A stretch of 64,000 nt of DNA. It comes from CAZKTO01 sp964555685 (lineage in GTDB: Bacteria > Chloroflexota > Dehalococcoidia > SHYB01). Below the pieces are notes generated by a model. That model was not told where the DNA came from. It ran no database searches and saw nothing but the letters and a program-made list of their open reading frames with translations. How positions within the stretch are numbered: the first letter of the stretch is position 1; each line of letters opens with the position of its first letter. The stretch spans positions 3,089 to 67,088 of the forward strand of contig CAZKTO010000007.1 in the NCBI GenBank assembly GCA_964555685.1, in the 5' to 3' direction. Below, piece by piece: positions 42,168 through 49,522 of the stretch. The translations under genes were made by a program, and so were the position numbers.

Positions 42168-42216
42168 CCCCCTCTCCAAGTACTTGGAGAGGGGGTGGCC
42201 CTTCTATGGAAGGGCC
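42168..42216. repeat. R3 palindrome followed by a second hairpin
   Basis: CCCCCTCTCCAAGT (42168-42181) with its exact inverse (42182-42195), then GGCCCTTC-TATG-GAAGGGCC (42197-42216). Located in the 267-bp gap after the HAAS gene. No T-run. Confidence 0.7.
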
Positions 42217-42305
42217 GCGGGAGAGGCAAGGCCCACGCATCTGCTAACGTTCAAGTTGACTGAGTACTAGCCCCCGGTCCCTCGCACCCCTCAGAGGCGG
42301 CGTAC

Positions 42306-42311
42306 TATAAT
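42306..42311 (+). promoter_or_regulatory. Perfect -10 box immediately upstream of the kinase start (leaderless?)
   Basis: TATAAT at 42306-42311 puts the expected transcription start near 42318, between the in-frame GTG 42317 and ATG 42323. No -35 box at normal spacing and no Shine-Dalgarno is seen, so the message may be leaderless. Confidence 0.55.
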
Positions 42312-42322
42312 TCCTGGTGTTC

Positions 42323-42934
42323 ATGAACGCCGCCGATCTCGCCCGTGACCTGGAGCGCGTCGAGGGGAGCCTGCCTGGCCCGCTGGGGCGCGCCGCGTCC
42401 CCCTTCCTCGTCATGCTCGTGGGATTGCCCGGCGCCGGCAAGTCCACGGTGGCCCGGGAGCTCAGCCGGCGCCTCCGAGCCGCCGTCGTCGAGTCGGACG
42501 CCGTGCGCTCGCTCCTCTTCCCCCGTCCGGCCTTCACGGAGGACGAGAGCGCGTGGGTCTTCGAGGTCTGCCATGCCCTCGTCGAGCGCCTGCTGCGGCG
42601 CGGCCATGCCGTGGTCCTGGACGCGACGAACCTGATCGAGCGGCACCGGCAGGCGGTCTACACCATCGCCGAGCGCCGCCGGGCGCCCCTCCTCGTCCTG
42701 CGGGTCGAGGCGCCGTCCGAAGTCGTCCGCCAGCGTCTGGCGCGACGCCCGGCCGGCAGCGATAGCCCCTCGCTGGCGACCTGGGACGTCTACCTGCGCA
42801 TGCGGGCGGTCCAGGAGCCTATCCTGCGCCCCCACACGACCATCGATACGTCGCAGGCCCTGGGCCCCGCCCTCGACGCCTTCGAGCGCCAGGTATGGGA
42901 GGCCGTGACCCCCACGGAAAGGACGGTCCCATGA
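42323..42934 (+). CDS. P-loop AAA-family ATPase / small-molecule kinase
   Basis: A 203-residue P-loop NTPase. Walker A GLPGAGKST at residues 34-42, then VVESDAVRSLLF (Asp in the kinase base position), VVLDATNLIERHRQAVY with the DATN motif typical of zeta-toxin-like and tRNA/RNA kinase relatives, and the LID-type RRPAGSDSPSLATWDVYLRM. The phosphate acceptor is unknown. The TGA overlaps the ATG of the leucyl aminopeptidase gene (ATGA), so the two are coupled. An in-frame GTG at 42317 is an alternative start. Confidence 0.85.
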   Translation: MNAADLARDLERVEGSLPGPLGRAASPFLVMLVGLPGAGKSTVARELSRRLRAAVVESDAVRSLLFPRPAFTEDESAWVFEVCHALVERLLRRGHAVVLDATNLIERHRQAVYTIAERRRAPLLVLRVEAPSEVVRQRLARRPAGSDSPSLATWDVYLRMRAVQEPILRPHTTIDTSQALGPALDAFERQVWEAVTPTERTVP

Positions 42935-44445
42935 AGGTCCGAGTCGTGGCCCAGGATGTGGCCCAGATGCCCGCCGACGCGCTCGTCGCGAACCTCTTCC
43001 AGGGCGTCAAGACGCCGGGCGGCGCCACCGCCGCCGCCGACAGGGCCCTGGGCGGCGCCATCTCGCGGCTCATCGCCAGTGGCGAGATCAAGGGACGCAA
43101 GGGGGAGCTGACCGTCATCCACGTCTTCGGGCAGATGGCGGCCGCCCGCGTCGCCGTGCTGGGCCTCGGCCCCCGGCGCCAGCTCGACGCCGACGTCGTG
43201 CGCAGCGGCATGGCGGAGGCCGCGCGGACGCTCCGGCGCCTCGGGGCCCGGCGCATCGCCACCGTCGTCCACGGCGCGGGCGCCGGCGGCCTGGAGCCCG
43301 CCGAGGCGGCCCAGGCCATCGTCGAGGGCGTCATCCTGGGGCTCTACACCTTCCGCAAGCAGGCCAAGCGGCCCGAGCCCGCCGCCGAGGTCCGCGAGCT
43401 CGTCCTCGTCGAGGCGCAGCGCTCCAAGCTGGCCGCGCTCCGCCGGGGCGCCAGGGTTGGCCAGGTGCTCGCCGAGAGCGCCTGCCTCGCCCGCGACATG
43501 GCCAACACGCCGGCCAACTTCATGACCCCCAGGGACATGGCCGCCGTGGCGCGCCAGGTGGCGAAGGATGCGGGCCTCCAGGTCACCGTGCTCGGCAAGA
43601 AGGAGATGGAGCGCCTCGGCATGGGCGCCATCCTGGGCGTGGCCAAGGGCTCCGCCCAGCCGCCCCAGTTCATCATCCTCAAGTACCAGGGCGACCGCGC
43701 CAGCGGGAAGCGCGCCATCGGCCTCGTCGGCAAGGGCGTCACCTTCGATACCGGCGGCATCTCCCTCAAGCCGGCGGCGGGCATGGCGGCCATGAAGACG
43801 GACATGTCCGGCGGGGCCACCGTCATCGCCGCCATGCGGGCCATCGGCCTCCTCAAGCCCGCCGTCAACGTCACCGGCCTCGTGCCGGCCGCCGAGAACA
43901 TGCCCTCCAGCACGGCCCAGAAGCCCGGCGACGTCGTCACCGCCATGAACGGCAAGACCATCGAGGTGGACAACACGGACGCCGAGGGGCGCCTCCTCCT
44001 GGCCGACGCCCTGAGCTACGGGCGCAAGGAGGGCCTCTCGCCCATGATCGATGTCGCCACCCTCACCGGCGCCATGCGCGCGGCCCTGGGCACCGTCTGC
44101 ACCGGCGCCTTCACCAATCACCCGCCGACCCTGCGCCGCATCCTGCGCGCCGCCGCCGCCACGGGCGAGAAGACCTGGCGGTTCCCCATGTTCGACGAGT
44201 ACAAGGAGCAGAACCGCAGCGACGTGGCCGACATCAAGAACACCGGCGGCGCCAACGCCGGCTCCATCACCGCGGCCCTCTTCCTCGCCGAGTTCAGTGA
44301 GAGCACCCCCTGGGTCCACCTCGACATCGCCGGCACGGCCCGCCAGGAGTCTACCAAGGGCTACCTCATCAAGGGCTCCAGCGGCGTGCCCGTCCGCACC
44401 CTCGTGCAGTTCGTTCTGAACGAGGCCCAGCGCGCCCGGCGCTAG
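42931..44445 (+). CDS. pepA: Leucyl aminopeptidase (M17 family)
   Basis: A 504-residue di-metal cytosolic aminopeptidase that removes N-terminal residues from peptides. Seen: GKGVTFDTGGISLKP with the first metal Lys/Asp, MKTDMSGGA, VPAAENMPSSTAQKPGDVV, the M17 signature NTDAEGRLLLADAL with Asp and Glu ligands, and VDVATLTGA-like (IDVATLTGAMRAALG). The N-terminal macro-like domain precedes the catalytic one. It overlaps the kinase gene by four bases. With peptide importers encoded nearby, a role in using imported peptides is plausible but not shown. Confidence 0.96.
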   Translation: MKVRVVAQDVAQMPADALVANLFQGVKTPGGATAAADRALGGAISRLIASGEIKGRKGELTVIHVFGQMAAARVAVLGLGPRRQLDADVVRSGMAEAARTLRRLGARRIATVVHGAGAGGLEPAEAAQAIVEGVILGLYTFRKQAKRPEPAAEVRELVLVEAQRSKLAALRRGARVGQVLAESACLARDMANTPANFMTPRDMAAVARQVAKDAGLQVTVLGKKEMERLGMGAILGVAKGSAQPPQFIILKYQGDRASGKRAIGLVGKGVTFDTGGISLKPAAGMAAMKTDMSGGATVIAAMRAIGLLKPAVNVTGLVPAAENMPSSTAQKPGDVVTAMNGKTIEVDNTDAEGRLLLADALSYGRKEGLSPMIDVATLTGAMRAALGTVCTGAFTNHPPTLRRILRAAAATGEKTWRFPMFDEYKEQNRSDVADIKNTGGANAGSITAALFLAEFSESTPWVHLDIAGTARQESTKGYLIKGSSGVPVRTLVQFVLNEAQRARR

Positions 44446-44590
44446 CGCCCGCGAGGCCTTGGCGGCCCCTTTCCTGAGATCGAAATCCGCACACGGCAAT
44501 CCGCCATCCCACGCTCGTCGTACTAACGATGTCCAGTATCCAGCCCCTGCGCGCCCCTTCCCGCGTCCAGGCCGGAGGTGTGGGCCTCCC

Positions 44591-44884
44591 ATGTCCGATT
44601 GGAAGTTCCTCACCAACCACGCCCTCGTGCTGGGGCGGATCGCCCTCGATCCCGCGAGCACGGCCAGGGAGATCGCGTTCAGCGTCGGCGTCACCGAGCG
44701 CACCACGCTCAAGATCGTGGGCGAGCTGGAGGCCGCCGGCTACATCACCAGGAGCCGCAAGGGGCGGCGCAACGTCTACGACGTCAACCCCGGCCTGCCC
44801 CTGCGCAACCCCATCGAGCCGGGCGTGCCCGTGGGGGACCTGCTGGCCGCCATCGCGCCCAAGCGCCGCCGCGCCTCCGCCTAG
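44591..44884 (+). CDS. Small winged-helix (MarR-like) DNA-binding protein
   Basis: 97 residues. A winged helix reading ALVLGRIALDPASTAREIAF, SVGVTERTTLKIVGELEAAG and YITRSRKGRRNVYDVNP, with a basic C-terminus (APKRRRASA). The ATG follows GGAGGTG by ten bases. It lies after pepA with a 145-bp gap and before two tRNA genes. The target is unknown; small stand-alone HTH proteins of this type are common in Chloroflexota and Actinobacteria. Confidence 0.8.
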   Translation: MSDWKFLTNHALVLGRIALDPASTAREIAFSVGVTERTTLKIVGELEAAGYITRSRKGRRNVYDVNPGLPLRNPIEPGVPVGDLLAAIAPKRRRASA

Positions 44885-44909
44885 CCCGCCTGCGCCGCCC
44901 CTGTTTTCC

Positions 44910-44939
44910 TTGACCCGTCCAGGTTTGGAGTGCTAGAAT
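44910..44939 (+). promoter_or_regulatory. Promoter of the tRNA-His/tRNA-Arg pair
   Basis: TTGACC (44910-44915), 18-base spacer, TAGAAT (44934-44939), placing the start just before tRNA-His. Confidence 0.7.
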
Positions 44940-44950
44940 CGGCGAGCGTG

Positions 44951-45026
44951 GTGGGCGTGGCCAAGTGGTTAAGGCGCCAGGCTGTGGCCCTGGAGACCGT
45001 GGGTTCGATCCCCATCGCCCACCCCA
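44951..45026 (+). tRNA. tRNA-His (anticodon GTG)
   Basis: Cloverleaf: acceptor GTGGGCG/CGCCCAC, anticodon stem-loop CCAGG-CTGTGGC-CCTGG, T-loop GTTCGATC in GTGGG/CCCAT. The anticodon GTG reads His codons. The G at 44950 is the expected extra G-1 opposite discriminator C (45023). CCA is encoded at 45024-45026. Confidence 0.97.
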
Positions 45027-45027
45027 T

Positions 45028-45104
45028 GCGCCCGTAGCTCAATTGGACAGAGCATCAGACTTCGGATCTGAGGGTTGCGAGTTCGAGTCTCGCCGGGCGC
45101 GCCA
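45028..45104 (+). tRNA. tRNA-Arg (anticodon TCG)
   Basis: Acceptor GCGCCCG/CGGGCGC, D-arm GCTCAATTGGACAGAGC, anticodon loop CTTCGGA (TCG), T-arm GCGAG-TTCGAGT-CTCGC. CCA is encoded at 45102-45104. Only one base separates it from tRNA-His, so both come from one transcript. Confidence 0.97.
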
Positions 45105-45248
45105 CTTCCCCTAGCTCTATGTCGCCTCGAACGCTCTCCACTGGCAACGCCGGGCCTTGCATTATCGTGACTTGGCCAGTGGCCCCGTAGCCAAGCGAGA
45201 CGGCGATATCGTCCCTCTCCTTGTGGGAGAGGGAACGAGGGAGAGGTC

Positions 45249-46547
45249 CTAGTCCATCCTCCGCACCGGCGGGACCAGGAAGTACGCCAGCACGGCGAGC
45301 CCGCTGCACGCCGCCCCCATCACCGTCAGGCCCACCGGCGCCCCGAACCACTCCGCCAGCGCCCCGCCGAGGATCGCCCCCACCGAGACGAGCCCCCGGT
45401 CCAGGCTCATGAAGCTGATGACCCGCCCCTGGAGTTCCAGCGGCGTCTGCTCCAGCAGCAGCGAGTTGTTCAAGGCAAGATAGGTCACCGTCGTGGCGCC
45501 CGCCGCTAGGAGCGCGAGCATCGCCAGCCAAAGCCACTGGCTCTGGGCCAGCAGCACCAGCGACAGGCCGAACAGCGTCAGCGCCGCCAGCATCACGACG
45601 CCGCGCCGGGGGATCGTCCTGCGCGACGCCATCGTCAACGATCCCGCCAGGGCTCCGGCCCCCGAGACCGCCAGCATCAGCCCTACCATCGAGCGGCCCG
45701 CATCCAGCTCGTCCAGGGCGATGAGCGGCACGAAGACCTGCTGGTAGGGCTGCCCCAGCACGAACAGGATCAGCGCCGCCCCGACCAACGAGAGCACGTT
45801 GCGGTTGCCGCGCAGGTACCGGAACCCCTCGACGAGGTCCGTGAGCAGGGAGGTGCGTCCCCCCTCGGGCGCCGGGGGCGCCGCCGGGCCGTCCCTCGCC
45901 GCCGCGCGGCTCTCCGGGATACGCACCTGCGTCGTCGTCCAGATGACGCCCACGTAGATCAGCGCGTTGAGCAGGTAGACCTCCCCAAAATCGAACGGGA
46001 TGAGCAGGAGGCCCGCCAGGCCGGCGCCGGCCACCCGCATCAGGTTGTTGGCCGCCGTGTTCAGCGCCACGGCGTTCATGAGAGCCCCGCGCGGTACCAG
46101 TCTGGGAACCATCGACTGCCGCGTGGGGATGATGAAGGCGTTGGCGCCGCCCGACACGACGCCGGTGGCGTAGACGTGCCACGTCTCCACGCGGTCCGCG
46201 ACCACCAAGAGCCCGATCGTCAGGTGCATCAGCAGCGTCACGACCTGACTGACCATGAGGACGAGCCGCTTGTCGTACCGGTCGGCCATGGCCCCCGCGA
46301 TGAGGCCGAACCCGAGCTGCGGCATCGTCCGGGCAGCGATGACGCCGCCCACCTGGAACGGCGAGCCGGTCAGGTCCAGCATCAGCAGGGGGCGGACCAC
46401 CTGCTCCATCCAGAGCGATGCGGCGTTGCCGATCTGACCGATCCAAAGGAGCCGGAAGCCGCGGTACGCGAGGGATGAGAACGTCTGACCCCGGGCGGCG
46501 GGGCGTCCGCGCTGCGCTCGGGCGGTGGGGCTGGGGCGCTCTTCCAA
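45249..46547 (-). CDS. MFS transporter
   Basis: A 432-residue major-facilitator protein with about 12 membrane helices. Seen: LAYRGFRLLWIGQIGNAASL at helix 1, the loop 2-3 motif GAMADRYDKRLVLM, GGANAFIIPTRQSMVPRLV, and a central loop (IPESRAAARDGPAAPPAPEG) between the halves, as in the enterobactin/macrolide exporter group. TTG start at 46547; no strong ribosome site. It is convergent to the tRNA genes. The substrate is unknown; exporters of this group often move drugs or siderophores. Confidence 0.9.
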   Translation of the reverse strand: MEERPSPTARAQRGRPAARGQTFSSLAYRGFRLLWIGQIGNAASLWMEQVVRPLLMLDLTGSPFQVGGVIAARTMPQLGFGLIAGAMADRYDKRLVLMVSQVVTLLMHLTIGLLVVADRVETWHVYATGVVSGGANAFIIPTRQSMVPRLVPRGALMNAVALNTAANNLMRVAGAGLAGLLLIPFDFGEVYLLNALIYVGVIWTTTQVRIPESRAAARDGPAAPPAPEGGRTSLLTDLVEGFRYLRGNRNVLSLVGAALILFVLGQPYQQVFVPLIALDELDAGRSMVGLMLAVSGAGALAGSLTMASRRTIPRRGVVMLAALTLFGLSLVLLAQSQWLWLAMLALLAAGATTVTYLALNNSLLLEQTPLELQGRVISFMSLDRGLVSVGAILGGALAEWFGAPVGLTVMGAACSGLAVLAYFLVPPVRRMD

Positions 46548-46670
46548 GGGTTCGGCTCACATCCCCGCGTAGGCTGTTTTCCTGTGCCGCAAGGCCGTCC
46601 CAGGGTACCACGGCGCGCTGAGAGGGACCGTTGCGCGTCCGCCGTAGGCGGATGGGACGCGGCCTGCCCC

Positions 46671-46699
46671 TTGACACCCCCGCTGGCGCGTCCTAGATT
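46671..46699 (+). promoter_or_regulatory. Sigma70-type promoter of the amidohydrolase
   Basis: TTGACA (46671-46676), 17-base spacer, TAGATT (46694-46699), 61 bases before the start. Confidence 0.75.
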
Positions 46700-46760
46700 C
46701 GGCCTAGGGTCCTGGTGAGGCGCCGGCGCCCGCCAGCCCCGAGCGCCGCAGGAGGCAGCC

Positions 46761-47882
46761 ATGGCCCGAGCCTATCGCATCATCTCCGCCGACTCCCACG
46801 TCAACCCATCCCCAGCCGTCTACGCGGAGCGGCTCCCGGCCCAGTACCGCGACCGCGCGCCCCAGATGCTCCGGCGGGGTGACGAGGAGCTCTCCCTCTT
46901 CGAGGGGCGCGAGGAGCGGTTCGAGATGCTCGCCTCGGTCGCCGGCATGCGCTACGAGGACTATCGCGTCGCGGGCACGAGCTACCAGGAGGGCCGCGCC
47001 GGCGGCTACGACCCCATCGCGCGCCTGGCCGATATGGACCAGGACGGCGTCGACGCCGACGTCCTCTTCGGCAGCGGCAGCGGCGGCGGCGTGCGCCTGA
47101 AGACGGACGATCGCCCCTTCCGCTTCGCCCTGATGCAGGCCTACAACGACTGGATCGCCGAGTTCTGCCGCGCGGCCCCGGACCGCCTCATCGGCATCGC
47201 CGAGGTCCCCCACTGGGACGGGGGCCTCGCCGTCGCCGAGGCCCGGCGCGCCCGCAAACTCGGCCTCCGCGGCGTTGCGATCCCGGCCATCCCCGCTCTC
47301 GACGGGCCCGGGTCCGACCCCTCCGACCGCCCCTACACCGACCGCATCTACGAGCCCCTCTGGGCGGCCCTGGAAGAGCTGGAGATGCCCGCTCACATGC
47401 ACCTGGGCGGACGCCCCCTCACCCGCGGCCTCGACCGCAACATGTTCATCCGCCTCACCTGCAACAAGGCCGTCATGGCCGAGCCTATCGCCAGCCTCAT
47501 CTTCTCCGGCGCCCTCGAGCGCCACCCCAGGCTCGAGGTCGTCTCCGTCGAAAGCGGCGTTGGCTGGATGGCCTTCATCGTCCCCTGGATGGACAACGTC
47601 TTCGAGCGCCACCGCCACTGGACGGGCCTCAAGCTCAAGGAGCGGCCCAGCCTCTACTTCCAGCGCCAGGTCCGCGGGACCTTCATCGAGGACCCTGTGG
47701 GCGTCCGCGAGCGCCACACCATCGGCCTCGGCGTCATCATGTGGTCCAACGACTACCCCCACAGCGATAGCACCTGGCCGCACTCGCGCAAGGCCATCGA
47801 CGAGCACTTCGCAGGCGTGCCCGAGGCCGAGCGCCACCAGATCGTCGCCGGCAACGCCGCCGCCCTCTACGGCCTCGCCTGA
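46761..47882 (+). CDS. Amidohydrolase-2 family metal-dependent hydrolase
   Basis: A 373-residue TIM-barrel hydrolase close in plan to the one at 24645: IISADSHVNPSPAVYAERL with metal Asp-Ser-His, EGRAGGYDPIARLADMDQDG, AHMHLGGRPLTRG with a ligand His, RLEVVSVESGVGWMAFIVPW and the C-terminal MWSNDYPHSDSTWPHS. Strong AGGAGG before the ATG and its own promoter. It stands alone. The substrate is unknown; the shared DYPH(S/M) end places it with the other three in this window. Confidence 0.9.
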   Translation: MARAYRIISADSHVNPSPAVYAERLPAQYRDRAPQMLRRGDEELSLFEGREERFEMLASVAGMRYEDYRVAGTSYQEGRAGGYDPIARLADMDQDGVDADVLFGSGSGGGVRLKTDDRPFRFALMQAYNDWIAEFCRAAPDRLIGIAEVPHWDGGLAVAEARRARKLGLRGVAIPAIPALDGPGSDPSDRPYTDRIYEPLWAALEELEMPAHMHLGGRPLTRGLDRNMFIRLTCNKAVMAEPIASLIFSGALERHPRLEVVSVESGVGWMAFIVPWMDNVFERHRHWTGLKLKERPSLYFQRQVRGTFIEDPVGVRERHTIGLGVIMWSNDYPHSDSTWPHSRKAIDEHFAGVPEAERHQIVAGNAAALYGLA

Positions 47883-47912
47883 CTCCCCTGCGCGCCCGCG
47901 CGCCAATGCCCC

Positions 47913-48353
47913 CTACTGCGTCGCCTCGTCCTCCCGGCTCCAGTCGATATGCATCACCCGGTGCGCCACCCGCCACTGGCCGCCACTCCGCCTCAGCCGG
48001 TCGACGTAGCGGATCCCCAGCACCAGGAGCAGCGCCTTGCCGTCCCGGGTGTGCCGGTGATGGGCGATGCAGTAGGTCTCCATATCAGCCTCGTCGCCCC
48101 GCAGCGTGATCTCTTGGTTGCCCATGAAGTGCATCGTGACTGGGAAGCGCTCCACCCGCCGCACGAACTCGATGATCTTCTCGATGCCCGTGCCCTCCCA
48201 CAGGTCGCCGTACTTGAGGTAGACGTTGGGCGCGAAGACCGAGGCCACGAGGGCGTAGTCGCGCCGGTCCACCCCGCGCGAGTACCGGGCCATCAGGTCG
48301 TGGAGCGCGGCCCGGTCGGCCAGCTTCCGCACTGGAGCTTGCACGTCGTCCAC
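47913..48353 (-). CDS. SnoaL-like / NTF2-fold protein (ring-hydroxylating-dioxygenase small-subunit-like)
   Basis: 146 residues. DRAALHDLMARYSRGVDRRD, VASVFAPNVYLKYGDLW, FPVTMHFMGNQEITLRGDEA and HRHTRDGKALLLVLGIRYVD fit the SnoaL_4 / NTF2-like cone fold, a cup that binds small hydrophobic ligands and may act as isomerase, dehydratase or cyclase. GTG start at 48353. It is convergent with the amidohydrolase (30-bp gap) and has no obvious partner. Function is unknown. Confidence 0.8.
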   Translation of the reverse strand: MDDVQAPVRKLADRAALHDLMARYSRGVDRRDYALVASVFAPNVYLKYGDLWEGTGIEKIIEFVRRVERFPVTMHFMGNQEITLRGDEADMETYCIAHHRHTRDGKALLLVLGIRYVDRLRRSGGQWRVAHRVMHIDWSREDEATQ

Positions 48354-48613
48354 CGGTCTGCCTCCCCGGGCCCTGCCCTCGGCAACACCGCTCCCTGCAT
48401 CGTTGTGCCTTCGTGCCGTTGTGGTTCTCCTCGTCCGGCCAGCGGCTCCCGCTCGTGGTCCTTGAGCCGCGTCAGCCGCGCCGCCGCGACCGAGGCCAGC
48501 GCGCTGGGATTGGTGGCCCTGCAGCGCCAGCGCGCCGCCGTAAGCAGCAGAGAGAGGGCGGCGGTCGCCTCATTGGCCAAGGCCCACCCTCGGAATCCGA
48601 GGATGTGCTCCCG

Positions 48614-49273
48614 TCAGTACGGCAGGTAGGCTGGCACGAGGTAGCTGATGCTGTGGTGGGTTCGATAGCTGAGCGCCCGCTTCAACCAGGCGTTGACCTC
48701 GGAATCGGCGTTCCGTTGCCGGCCGAACGTCGCCCAAAAGGCCCAGCTATCGCCGCAGCAGAGCTGGGTGACCCAGAACGCCTCGCTCTGGTATGGGAAC
48801 CCTCCGCCGCCTCGCCAATACCCCACCGTGTGCAGTCCATATCGCTCCTCGAACTTGAGCCCGAATTGCGGGAACAGTTCCAGGTATTCGTCCATGCTCT
48901 CGGGGTTCAGTGGGATGGCAGCCAAAAGGTAAACTTCCCCCCTCAACCGCTCCTTTTTGATCCTCGCGAGATCAGGGCAGAACTTCGTCGGGCTCAGGGT
49001 CCTCGCTCGCATAGTCAGGTGGTCCTCGGCCGCCTTTCGCGCATATTGGGCAAGCCCAGGATCTTGCTTCATGGCCTTGTCCAATCGGTCCAGCGCCGTG
49101 TGGTCACTGAACTCCCAGAAGGCGCTCAGTTCATTGGTTCGCCACGTCTGGAACAGGCCGAGGAGATGGAACTCGTATTTGGCCATGATTGGCACGAGCT
49201 CACTCGAGAACCGTTTGACATAGTCGTCGAGGCTGGCTGGCGTCACGGTTACTGTTTCATTGAGATACAGCAC
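48614..49273 (-). CDS. Two-domain NIPSNAP-family protein
   Basis: 219 residues made of two similar alpha/beta units: MLYLNETVTVTPASLDDYVK, FHLLGLFQTWRTNELSAFWE (first), and EVYLLAAIPLNPESMDEYLE, GLHTVGYWRGGGGF, QLCCGDSWAFWATFGRQ (second), as in dimeric alpha/beta barrel proteins with the dimer on one chain. GAGGAGCC before the ATG. The codon use is less GC-rich than neighbours. It is unlike the short NIPSNAP at 14222 beyond the fold. Function is not known. Confidence 0.78.
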   Translation of the reverse strand: MLYLNETVTVTPASLDDYVKRFSSELVPIMAKYEFHLLGLFQTWRTNELSAFWEFSDHTALDRLDKAMKQDPGLAQYARKAAEDHLTMRARTLSPTKFCPDLARIKKERLRGEVYLLAAIPLNPESMDEYLELFPQFGLKFEERYGLHTVGYWRGGGGFPYQSEAFWVTQLCCGDSWAFWATFGRQRNADSEVNAWLKRALSYRTHHSISYLVPAYLPY

Positions 49274-49473
49274 ATGAGGCTCCTCTCACACCCGCGTTGT
49301 TCCACTCCAAAGGTGGCCCGGCGCTAGAAGATGAAGCAGCCAAAGTGCACGAAGGATTTTGGAAGTAGAACAAGAGCACAATTGTAGGAAGCAAGTCTGG
49401 AAACGAATAGTGTTGAACAGCTGACGATCTGCACTCCCTCGCGGACCGGTCCTCCACGTCCAGTGGCCGAAAC

Positions 49474-49506
49474 AAAAGGGGGCTGGTCACCGGCCAGCCC
49501 CCTTTT
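49474..49506 (-). terminator. Intrinsic terminator of the solute-binding protein gene
   Basis: Stem AAAAGGGGGCTGG (49474-49486) with CCAGCCCCCTTTT (49494-49506), loop of seven, followed on the minus strand by TTTTGTTTCGG. It lies 16 bases after the stop at 49523. Confidence 0.85.
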
Positions 49507-49522
49507 CGAATGCGTTAGGTTC

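Noticed and set aside
42168..42195. R3 palindromes here and at 4455 and 20590 as transcription terminators.
   Set aside because: No T-run on either side and they recur as a repeat family; kept as repeats.
45055..46677. A 540-codon minus-strand frame overlapping tRNA-Arg and the MFS gene.
   Set aside because: Off-frame shadow of the MFS gene; the membrane-helix pattern is in the 45249-46547 frame.
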